From Parabacteroides chongii (GTDB taxonomy: Bacteria; Bacteroidota; Bacteroidia; Bacteroidales; Tannerellaceae), in assembly GCF_029581355.1 (NCBI RefSeq), contig NZ_CP120849.1:590501-654500 (forward strand): a DNA stretch of 64,000 nt, read 5' to 3'. How positions within the stretch are numbered: the stretch's first letter is position 1; each line of letters begins with the position of its first letter. The position numbers and the translations under genes are program-made. The notes beneath the pieces are model-generated. The model was not told the origin of the DNA, searched no databases, and saw only the letters and a list, made by a program, of their open reading frames with translations. Below are positions 17,160 to 25,132 of the stretch, one piece after another.

Positions 17160-18815
17160 TTATTGCCCACTGAACGGGTTTTGATCAGCCTCACTGATTA
17201 CGGAATTGTTAGAAAACTCCTTATGAGGAATTTGTATGATAAAACGATAATCGTTTGAAGGCAATGTACCCTTCGGTTCCACATCGGAGCCATTATAACC
17301 ATCCAAATTGCCCAAACCGGAAGCGAAGTGTCCTCCCGGATTAGAAGCAGAAGAACCATAACGAACCAAAGGCTGTTGCAAGCGAAGCAGGTCGTATATA
17401 CCAGTCAAACCTTCACCCAGTAACTCTTTTCTACGCTCCACATAGATAGAATTTAGTAATGTTTGCTTGTCGGCAGCAGTAGTCAGTTTGGCTTCACGAG
17501 CTGCCTGAAGCGTATTCAGATAAGTCAAAGCCTGTCCCGTATTACCCAAGTTGGCTTCTGCCTCAGCCATGATAAGCAACATTTCCGAACCGCGCATCAA
17601 TGGAAAATCAATATCGTATGAATGCGATTGTTTTGCGCCACCGCCATCACCATAAGACTTTATTTTATTGTAAGCCCATTTAGTATTTATTTCAGGATCG
17701 GCATTACCTGTGCGATGCCAAAACATCACAGCCTTTTCATCTTCATCTGTTACACCAGCCGTCTTGTCACAACGTGCTCCACGGTAATCTGTTTCATCAA
17801 ACAGATCCACATATTTCTGGTCTACCAGCAAGTTTATAAAGTTGTAGATCGGACCGTCTTGCATACCTTCACCATAACTGGGGTCTTGATTATACCAGAA
17901 ATTGAATGATGTACAAGTAGACAAGTTACTCAAGTTGGTGAACTTAACGCCCCAAACCAACTCCTGGCAATTATTAGCCACCAAGTCGTCGAAGCCGCCA
18001 TACCATTCCTCTTTCGTCATAAGTGTACCATAGTTTTGATAAACCGACGAAGCTTCGGCAAGCGCATTTTGCCAATTTCCCATAACCTGATAAACGCGTG
18101 CCAGGATACCGGAAACCACATTTGCATCAATTTCCCATTTTTCACTGCGCTTAAAACCTGACAAAGCAGCCTTAGCCCCGCTCAAGTCACTTACGATCTG
18201 ATCATAACATGCTTGCACGGTGGAAAATCCCATTTCATCCGGATCACTGGCTGAAGTACGCAAAATAACCCCTCGCTTGTCTTTAGCAATAGCATATGTC
18301 TGCTGGTAATTGACAATCAAGTTAAAATAGCTGATACCACGCATAGCCAACGCCTGTCCCTCAATCTTGCTCTTTTCCTCTTCGCTGCCTGTAGCGTCAG
18401 GAAGCGCATCAAGTATTTGGTTCACCTCATTGATGATCTTATACATTTTACTCCACAAATAGTGAGCATGACCTGTAGCCAATGTACGATCCTGAAGATA
18501 TTTATAAGATGCATCCGGAGCACCGCCATAATTACCAGTACAAAGAATGTCCGAACCGCCTACATCATAATGCATAGCCAAACCAGGCATACCTGTATAG
18601 TTAGCTGTCACCTGGTCGTAATAAGAACTACCACCCAACAATAGTCCATAATACCCCGACCTTAACACCATATTCAATCCTGTCGTACTTGAAAGTACAG
18701 TTTCTGAAGAAACTCTCTGGGCATCATCCGTCGTAAGTTGATCGTTACAACTACCTAACGACAACATTAAGAAGGCTAAAGGAAGAACCCCTAATGTTTT
18801 ATATATCTTTTTCAT
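17160..18815 (-). CDS. SusD/RagB family nutrient-binding lipoprotein (PUL 1)
   Basis: 551 residues. A lipoprotein signal ends in LSLGSCND, so Cys would be lipidated and the protein placed on the outer leaflet. The SusD fold is supported by TPR-like helices (LWSKMYKIINEVNQIL, EGQALAMRGISYFNLIVNY) and by the C-terminal signature ERRKELLGEGLTGIYDLLRLQQP, then YRFIIQIPHKEFSNN. SusD proteins cap the SusC channel and bind the imported glycan or peptide. The gene follows its SusC partner (stop at 18834) with an 18-base gap. No glycosidase, protease or regulator gene follows, so the substrate is unknown. Confidence 0.93.
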   Translation of the reverse strand: MKKIYKTLGVLPLAFLMLSLGSCNDQLTTDDAQRVSSETVLSSTTGLNMVLRSGYYGLLLGGSSYYDQVTANYTGMPGLAMHYDVGGSDILCTGNYGGAPDASYKYLQDRTLATGHAHYLWSKMYKIINEVNQILDALPDATGSEEEKSKIEGQALAMRGISYFNLIVNYQQTYAIAKDKRGVILRTSASDPDEMGFSTVQACYDQIVSDLSGAKAALSGFKRSEKWEIDANVVSGILARVYQVMGNWQNALAEASSVYQNYGTLMTKEEWYGGFDDLVANNCQELVWGVKFTNLSNLSTCTSFNFWYNQDPSYGEGMQDGPIYNFINLLVDQKYVDLFDETDYRGARCDKTAGVTDEDEKAVMFWHRTGNADPEINTKWAYNKIKSYGDGGGAKQSHSYDIDFPLMRGSEMLLIMAEAEANLGNTGQALTYLNTLQAAREAKLTTAADKQTLLNSIYVERRKELLGEGLTGIYDLLRLQQPLVRYGSSASNPGGHFASGLGNLDGYNGSDVEPKGTLPSNDYRFIIQIPHKEFSNNSVISEADQNPFSGQ

Positions 18816-18833
18816 ATCGAAATCTTACTTTAA

Positions 18834-21800
18834 TTAAAATGAAACTTGAATACCACCCATGAATACACGTCTTGCTGTTTGTATACCGCCTGAGTTACCA
18901 TTGTAGTTGTCTCCATCTATTTCTGTTTCAGGATCCGTATGACGTTTAGCCGCAGAACCTAATGTAAATAAATTATCGCCCGTCAAATACAAACGGCAAT
19001 GAGACAAATGTAATTTTTCAGTCAATGCTTTTGGAAGAGTATAACCGACAGTCAGGTTACGCAAACGGAAGAAGTTGTTTTTGAACAGATAAAAATCCGT
19101 TGTTTTACGTGTGCTTGAATAATCATCTCCTGACCAACGGGGGAACAATGCTTCGTCACCCGGTTTCTCCCAAACCTTGCCTTCGACTTGATCCCAAAAA
19201 AGACCGCAACCATTACGAACAGTTGTACCTTCCAGCCATCCATAGTCGAAAATCTTTCCTCCGAAAGAAGCATACCACATCATGGATGCATCGAAGTCCT
19301 TCCATTTAAAGTTATTGGTGATAGATCCGAACGCTTTAGGAATGGAAGAGCCCAACCATTGATAATCGTCAGTAGTCACATCTGAGAAATTCTCGGTTGT
19401 TTTCCAGCCGTCCTTGCCATCTCTGATCCAATAACGCATATTACCATTCTCCGGATTGACACCTGCATTTTTCGGCATATAAAATTCATACAATGATTTA
19501 CCCTCTTCCATACGATAACCCGCACGGGATGAATAATTGTAAGGACCGCTTGGCAAATAAGTAACCTTATTGCTCAAAGTTGAGAAGTTGAAATCGATTG
19601 TCCATTCGAAGTCACGATTCTTTATTGCAGTAGCGTTCAAGGTAATTTCAACGCCTTGATTCCTAACATTGCCCAAATTAGTATTGATACCATTTGCATC
19701 ACCTACCTGAGCAGAAAGAGGCAATTCTTTATAATAAAGCAAGTCGGCAGAATTACGAGTGTAGAACTCAACGGTACCGCTCAAACGACTCAAGAAACTG
19801 AAGTCGACGGCAACATTGAATTGCTTGTTTCTTTCCCACTTCAAATTAGGAGTAGCAATCGTCGATGGCTTGTAGCCAGGCATACCATACAGGTTGTCGC
19901 TTGTAAAATAAGCCTGATAAGCATACCAAATCTCATTGCCACTACTATACAATTTATCATTACCGGTAGTACCGTAACTTGCTCGCAACGCTAAGTTATC
20001 CAACCAGTCATTCGTTCCTTCCATAAACGCTTCTTTGGAGATACGCCAGGAACCACCAACAGAGAAGAAGTCACCCCAACGACTATCCTTGCTGAATCGG
20101 GAAGATCCGTCGCGACGGTAAGAAGCAGACAGATAATAACGATTCGCATAGTTATAATCAAGTTTACCGAAGAATGACAGCAACGCATAACGTATGCGGT
20201 TTGAAGTATTGCTCCAATTCATTGTGGTTGAAGCCAATTCATATTGTCCCAATTGCATGATGCCTTCACCGTAAGCTTCCGTATACTGCTGATTGAAGTG
20301 GTAATACTCATGACCAAGCATCGCATTAAGATTGTGATCGCCGAATGTCTTATCCCAAGTCAACAGGTTATTCCATGTTATGGAAGTTGTCTTTGTTGTT
20401 TTACGCGTAGCCGAACCACCGTTTGTCTTGACTGTCACGCCATAAGGGGCAAGCTGTCCGCCGTCACCATGAATAGCAGAATCATATCCATATTCATTCA
20501 TTGTGTTATCATCCAAATTAACACCTGTACGAAACTTCAAGTCAAATGGAAGTTTTACTTCTGCAAAATATTTAGCAGACACCGTTGAGAACTCGCTGCT
20601 GTTAAAACTTTCATCATTCGAATTATTCCAGTAATCACCTCGACCTACCGGATTCTCTCCAAAGAAATATGCGTTATTATTAGCATAGTCATACATGCGT
20701 TCACCTGTTTTCTCTGAAACACACCAAGCTGTGTTGTCTGCATTACGCAACCAAGGAGAGTTCATCGTATTGGAGAATACCAAAGCACGTCCGTATCCCC
20801 TCGTATTCTTACGGGCATACGAGTAGGCTACGTTTCCTCCCATCGACAGCCAGCTGTTGACTTCTGAAGTTACATTCGCACGGAATGAATAACGTTTATA
20901 AAAGTCATTATTCGCATATCCCTTGTCATCCAGGAAACCAAGAGAAGTAAAATACTGCGTTTTGCCATTCTGACTTGACCCGCTTAAATCCAAGCCATAT
21001 TCCTGGCGAAGTTTCTTATCGAAAACAGCATCATACCAATCGTAGTCCTTTTCGTCCCAAACCATCTCCAAATCAGGATTGGCCCAGCAATTACCCTGGC
21101 CATCATGCAACACGTATTTGGAAACATCACCTATCCATTTAAACGGTGTGACATAAACAGTCTCTCCTTTTGAATTTGTACGGGGTACGACGTGGCGCGA
21201 AAGCATAGTCTGAGAAGCAAAATCTCCTGCTTCCTGCATGCTCTTACCATATTTATAATATTGGTCGTTATAAATAGATCTCCAGACAGTAGTCATCTGC
21301 TGATAAGGATCAGCCTTGGTTGGATGCGGCACAGCCAGGTCGGAAGTACCCCAGGATCCACGGAAACTGATTGTCGGCTTTCCCTGTTTCCCCTTCTTCG
21401 TAGTGATAACTACTACACCGTTTGCAGCACGTGAACCGTAAAGGGAAGAAGCGGCAGCATCCTTCAGCACGGTCATAGATTCAATATCTGAAGGGTTAAT
21501 CGAATTCAACGCGCCATCATAGGGCATACCGTCAACAACATACAAAGGCACTGTCTTACCGGACATAGAACCGATACCTCTGATTTGGATTCGCGGATCG
21601 GCACCTGGGGTTCCTGCATTATTAGACACATTTACACCAGCACTCATACCCTGCAACGACTCAACAAAGCCGGAACCGGAAATCTTTTCCAACTGCTCGG
21701 CCTTGACAACTGATGCGGAACCTGTAAATGAAGACTTTTTTGCTGTACCATAAGCAACAACAACAACCTCATCCAGATCTTGAGTATCACTCTTCAACTG

Positions 21801-22127
21801 TATGTTCAACGCACTATGACCATCCCAAGTGATTGTCTGCGTAGCCATACCTACGAAAGAGACCTCCAACACAGTACCTTTAGACACACCATCGAGAGAG
21901 AATTTACCATCCATATCTGTGATTGTACCATTTGTAGTACCTTTAACAACGATGGAAGCACCAACAACGGGTCCCATGTCGTCTTTCACAACTCCTGTTA
22001 GTTTTCCATTCTGCTGTGCTATCGTCGAAGCAGAAATAAATGGATTTACTGCTGTACTGGCTAATCCCGTCGTTCCAAACAAAACGGAAAGCAGCAGAAC
22101 TTTTGCCATTTTTGATTTTTTCACCAT
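18834..22127 (-). CDS. SusC/RagA family TonB-linked outer-membrane transporter (PUL 1)
   Basis: 1097 residues from ATG 22127 (a GTG at 22133 is the alternative). A signal peptide is followed by a carboxypeptidase-regulatory-like domain (LTGVVKDDMGPVVGASIVVKG, about 45-115), the TonB box region (LDEVVVVAYGT), a plug domain ending ANGVVVITTKKGK near residue 240, and a long beta-barrel whose last strand ends MGGIQVSF. It has no N-terminal STN domain, so the ECF/FecR type of signalling is not expected; regulation more likely uses the palindromic sites upstream. It would import an oligosaccharide or peptide with the SusD protein encoded after it. Confidence 0.93.
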   Translation of the reverse strand: MVKKSKMAKVLLLSVLFGTTGLASTAVNPFISASTIAQQNGKLTGVVKDDMGPVVGASIVVKGTTNGTITDMDGKFSLDGVSKGTVLEVSFVGMATQTITWDGHSALNIQLKSDTQDLDEVVVVAYGTAKKSSFTGSASVVKAEQLEKISGSGFVESLQGMSAGVNVSNNAGTPGADPRIQIRGIGSMSGKTVPLYVVDGMPYDGALNSINPSDIESMTVLKDAAASSLYGSRAANGVVVITTKKGKQGKPTISFRGSWGTSDLAVPHPTKADPYQQMTTVWRSIYNDQYYKYGKSMQEAGDFASQTMLSRHVVPRTNSKGETVYVTPFKWIGDVSKYVLHDGQGNCWANPDLEMVWDEKDYDWYDAVFDKKLRQEYGLDLSGSSQNGKTQYFTSLGFLDDKGYANNDFYKRYSFRANVTSEVNSWLSMGGNVAYSYARKNTRGYGRALVFSNTMNSPWLRNADNTAWCVSEKTGERMYDYANNNAYFFGENPVGRGDYWNNSNDESFNSSEFSTVSAKYFAEVKLPFDLKFRTGVNLDDNTMNEYGYDSAIHGDGGQLAPYGVTVKTNGGSATRKTTKTTSITWNNLLTWDKTFGDHNLNAMLGHEYYHFNQQYTEAYGEGIMQLGQYELASTTMNWSNTSNRIRYALLSFFGKLDYNYANRYYLSASYRRDGSSRFSKDSRWGDFFSVGGSWRISKEAFMEGTNDWLDNLALRASYGTTGNDKLYSSGNEIWYAYQAYFTSDNLYGMPGYKPSTIATPNLKWERNKQFNVAVDFSFLSRLSGTVEFYTRNSADLLYYKELPLSAQVGDANGINTNLGNVRNQGVEITLNATAIKNRDFEWTIDFNFSTLSNKVTYLPSGPYNYSSRAGYRMEEGKSLYEFYMPKNAGVNPENGNMRYWIRDGKDGWKTTENFSDVTTDDYQWLGSSIPKAFGSITNNFKWKDFDASMMWYASFGGKIFDYGWLEGTTVRNGCGLFWDQVEGKVWEKPGDEALFPRWSGDDYSSTRKTTDFYLFKNNFFRLRNLTVGYTLPKALTEKLHLSHCRLYLTGDNLFTLGSAAKRHTDPETEIDGDNYNGNSGGIQTARRVFMGGIQVSF

Positions 22128-22220
22128 AAACACACAAAAATTAAATTAATCTACACTCTTTCTAATACAAAGCTTAGTAAAAGTTCCTTAGAATTTGGCG
22201 TTTCTTAAATCTTTAGACAT

Positions 22221-22263
22221 AGTTCTCTAAGAACTCTATTACTAAACACTTTCGACAAAAGTA
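22221..22263 (-). promoter_or_regulatory. Promoter region and palindromic operator of the PUL 1 susCD operon
   Basis: TACTTTTG (22263-22256) fits the -7 consensus, about 130 bases before susC. Just downstream lies AGTTCT-CTA-AGAACT (22221-22235), a perfect palindrome that would overlap the early transcript. The same core recurs at 22504-22518. Confidence 0.5.
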
Positions 22264-22494
22264 TTAATATTTTATTATATATCGTTATTTTACGTCAAAA
22301 AAGCAGTAAAAAGCCAATATTTTAACAATTTAAATACAAATACAGCATTTAATCCCTACTTGTCGATACAATATATGTTAACTTACGCATAATAAAAGAT
22401 TGTGCAAACTAAATGAAAATTTAGTCAAAAACAGGTTTGTTGTTATTGAGCAGTCATTATAAGTGACAGAGAAACAGTATAATGGTAAATATAC

Positions 22495-22529
22495 ATACGA
22501 CACAGTTCTTAGAGAACTCTGTCGTATGT
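22495..22529. promoter_or_regulatory. Long palindrome containing the same AGTTCT-N3-AGAACT core
   Basis: Two 16-bp arms (22495-22510, 22514-22529) with one mismatch surround TAG. The inner 15 bases are the reverse complement of the palindrome at 22221-22235. There is no T-run, so an operator or recombination site is more likely than a terminator. Confidence 0.5.
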
Positions 22530-22707
22530 TACATCCGTATCTTTTCTCTATTTAAGATTCATCATTCATGCTCATTATTCAAGAAAGGAAAATACTATTA
22601 CAGCCAAAGGGACAACCCTTTTATTACTAACTATAAACCGAGTCAACCCTTTTTATAGATTGGACAGAAAGTAGTCAACTAAAATCGTTAAACTACACTG
22701 CCTTTTT

Positions 22708-22771
22708 TGTTTCACCCTAGTGAAACACTTGTTTCATTACGAAGAAACAGTTGTTCCATTAGGGTGAAACA
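22708..22771. repeat. Cluster of inverted GTTTCA/TGAAAC repeats
   Basis: TGTTTCACCCTA (22708-22719) and its complement TAGGGTGAAACA (22760-22771) enclose further short copies of GTTTCA and GAAAC in alternating orientation. The layout is like that of the cluster at 4734-4807. It lies just downstream of the DUF6078-like gene and may act as its 3' structure. Confidence 0.5.
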
Positions 22772-22789
22772 CTTTTAAGCATCTAGTTT

Positions 22790-23224
22790 TTACCACTCGT
22801 ACTGTCCGACATATTCATCAAACACCGGAGCCTCCTGAAGACCTCGTTTAAGGAATAGTTGGCGAACATATTCCTGTTGTTCGAGAGTGAAAAAACGTTC
22901 TTTACGCCAAAGGCGGTAAAAATGTGTCCGTCCGAAATAAGCCAGCATCTGCTGTTTGATAACAACCGCATCGTTATGGGGTATATGCGCCAACAAATTG
23001 GTCATACCCAAAGCAAATTGCTGTACCTGGTCGAGCTTGAAGAAGGGACATTCTTCACTTGCAGGATTAGTTTGCGCCGGATTAATGATAGTAACCGTTC
23101 TGCGTTCCGCCGGTATATACTGTGTTGCTCTACAACGAAGACACTCATTGGCCAGTTTACACGTGTTATTCAGACAATGTGCAAAATCATGCGGCAGTAA
23201 ATCGTAATTGAAGTCTTTATCCAT
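22790..23224 (-). CDS. DUF6078-like conserved protein
   Basis: 144 residues if it starts at MDKDFNYDLLP (23224); an ATG at 23242 adds six residues but overlaps a -7-like box (TACTTTCG, 23250-23243). The N-terminal half has a cysteine motif, HCLNNTCKLANECLRC, then a second Cys in EECPFF, so it may bind a metal. The C-terminal half (GMTNLLAHIPHNDAVVIKQQML, GRTHFYRLWRKER, QQEYVRQLFLKRG) is helical and basic. I recognise it as the Bacteroidales family DUF6078, of unknown function. There is no signal peptide, so it is probably cytoplasmic. It is transcribed divergently from the ECF sigma gene at 23354 and shares an intergenic region with it. Confidence 0.75.
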   Translation of the reverse strand: MDKDFNYDLLPHDFAHCLNNTCKLANECLRCRATQYIPAERRTVTIINPAQTNPASEECPFFKLDQVQQFALGMTNLLAHIPHNDAVVIKQQMLAYFGRTHFYRLWRKERFFTLEQQEYVRQLFLKRGLQEAPVFDEYVGQYEW

Positions 23225-23296
23225 AATATTATAGTTATCCACGAAAGTACACCTTATTATTCAATCACAAAACAAATTCCTAAAAAAAATATAAAG

Positions 23297-23325
23297 TTGC
23301 CTTACCAATATTTATCGTATATTTG
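23297..23325 (+). promoter_or_regulatory. Promoter of the PUL 2 ECF sigma gene
   Basis: TATATTTG (23318-23325) with TTG (23297-23299) 18 bases upstream. Its position makes ATG 23354 the likely start and rules out the longer frame. Confidence 0.6.
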
Positions 23326-23353
23326 TCACAAGAAAGAAATCACAAACATCATA

Positions 23354-23932
23354 ATGGATTCTGCCACCGAAAAAGGATACATAGAAGCTGTCAGCAAGGG
23401 CGATGAACAAGCATTCGAAGCATTGTTCCTGCATTATTTTCCACGAATAAAAGGATTCATCAGCGGAATCCTGCAAAACGGAGAAGAGGCTGAGGATATT
23501 TCGCAGGATATCTTTGTATCCATGTGGCAAAACAGGGAGCGGTTAACCTGTATCGATAACCTGAACGCTTATCTGTTCCGCATAGCAAAAAATACCGTTT
23601 TCCGCCATATCGAACGTAGTCTGTTATTTAAAGACTATCAGGAACAGCAGACCGAGCGTTCCTTATTATTCCCTACTAATAATGACAGCATTGAAGAAGA
23701 AATATATGCAAAGGAGCTGGAATACCTCATTTCTATTGCTGTTGAAAAAATGCCGTCTCAACGAAAACGGATTTACCAAATGAGCCGTATGGAAGGATTA
23801 TCCAACGAAGAAATAGCAGAACGGCTCGCGATCAGTAAACGGACTGTCGAAAATCACCTAACACTGGCACTGGCCGACATCCGCAAACTTATCGGTTTCT
23901 TTATAATCACTTATTGGGGAAATATCATCTAA
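23354..23932 (+). CDS. ECF-type RNA polymerase sigma factor (PUL 2)
   Basis: 192 residues from MDSATEKGYIEAV. Region 2 is clear (FEALFLHYFPRIKGFISGIL, then EEAEDISQDIFVSMWQ, about 20-60), followed by LNAYLFRIAKNTVFRHI. Region 4 is at about 130-180, with the HTH MSRMEGLSNEEIAERLAISK and RTVENHLTLALADIRKL. This is the Bacteroides sigma-70 family that pairs with FecR anti-sigma factors. It probably drives the following susCD-fucosidase genes when the SusC STN domain relays ligand binding. The FecR gene begins 81 bases after its stop. Confidence 0.93.
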   Translation: MDSATEKGYIEAVSKGDEQAFEALFLHYFPRIKGFISGILQNGEEAEDISQDIFVSMWQNRERLTCIDNLNAYLFRIAKNTVFRHIERSLLFKDYQEQQTERSLLFPTNNDSIEEEIYAKELEYLISIAVEKMPSQRKRIYQMSRMEGLSNEEIAERLAISKRTVENHLTLALADIRKLIGFFIITYWGNII

Positions 23933-24013
23933 AATTATTTTGAAAAAAGTTTCTTTTTGACTGTGTGTGTTTCCCGCTTCACGTATCCTATAATAAACGG
24001 AAAGCATATACAC

Positions 24014-25015
24014 ATGTCGAAAACATATAAAATATTACATAATCTGGTCAATCACACTTTCGATCCGGAACTCCGGAATAAGGTATGGCACTGGTTGATC
24101 GCTCCTTCCAAAAAGAAAGAAAAGGAAGAAGTACTTTTTTCTATTTGGGAAGAATATCCGACGGAAGGTACGGCAGAAACTTACCGCTCACTGAAAGCGA
24201 CACAAGAAAAAATAGGATTAAAGAAGTCTCCACAGAAACAGTATAGTCTGCTATATAAGCTATTGAGAGTTGCCGCTATCCTGATTATTCCATTATTATC
24301 TATTGTCGGCTCATTTTTATACATTCAACATAATATACATTCCCCTGAGATGGTACAATGTTTCGTTCCCGAAGGAAAAAAACAAGAATTAATATTACCT
24401 GACGGTTCAATAGTAAACATCAATTCTGGAAGTATTCTTATCTATCCCAAAGAGTTCAAAGGAGAAACGCGAACTCTCTTCCTGATTGGAGAGGCTAATT
24501 TTAATGTACAAAAAGATAAGAAGCATCCTTTTATTGTTAATACAAACTACCTACAAGTCGAGGCGCTTGGAACAAAATTCAATGTGCAAGCTTATTCCGA
24601 AAGCGACAAAACTATCACTACGCTGGAAAACGGAGCTGTGAAAGTTGAAAAGATCATAGAAGATGAAAACTCATTCATTTTATCACCCGACGAACAATTG
24701 GAATACAACCACAAGACAGGTGTGTTTGAGAAAAGATCAATTAATGCTTCCAGTTATTCCGGTTGGACAAAAGGAGAACTCAATTTTATCAATCAGCCAC
24801 TCAAGGAAATACTAGCAACAATACAACGTGAATATGCAGTTCAATTTGTAATAAATCCACGTTTATTCACATCTGATCTGTACACAATCAAATTTCAACA
24901 ATATGAAAACATTGATAACATCATGAAAATATTGACACTTACAGTCGGTCACTTAAAATATGAGATCGAAGATAATATTATCACAGTTTATTCACATAAA
25001 AAGAAAGGAGCCTAA
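24014..25015 (+). CDS. FecR family anti-sigma factor (PUL 2)
   Basis: 333 residues from MSKTYKILHNLV; an upstream in-frame start at 23957 gives a chain that does not fit the family. An N-terminal cytoplasmic part (about 1-85) would hold the sigma factor. One membrane helix follows (VAAILIIPLLSIVGSFLYI, about 90-110). The periplasmic FecR domain comes next (LILPDGSIVNINSGSILIYP, LFLIGEANFNVQKDKKHPF, VEALGTKFNVQAY), then a C-terminal DUF4974-type domain (FINQPLKEILATIQREY ... IMKILTLTVGHLKYEIE). It would receive the signal from the STN domain of the SusC protein encoded next. Confidence 0.93.
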   Translation: MSKTYKILHNLVNHTFDPELRNKVWHWLIAPSKKKEKEEVLFSIWEEYPTEGTAETYRSLKATQEKIGLKKSPQKQYSLLYKLLRVAAILIIPLLSIVGSFLYIQHNIHSPEMVQCFVPEGKKQELILPDGSIVNINSGSILIYPKEFKGETRTLFLIGEANFNVQKDKKHPFIVNTNYLQVEALGTKFNVQAYSESDKTITTLENGAVKVEKIIEDENSFILSPDEQLEYNHKTGVFEKRSINASSYSGWTKGELNFINQPLKEILATIQREYAVQFVINPRLFTSDLYTIKFQQYENIDNIMKILTLTVGHLKYEIEDNIITVYSHKKKGA

Positions 25016-25132
25016 TGAAGAAAAAAGGGACCGAAAAAAATTGCGACACCTTTTCCGGACCCCTGAAATCAACAATCATCATCTAATAGTCTTAAAATTA
25101 ATATAGTAATCATTGATTTAATATGCAAAAAT

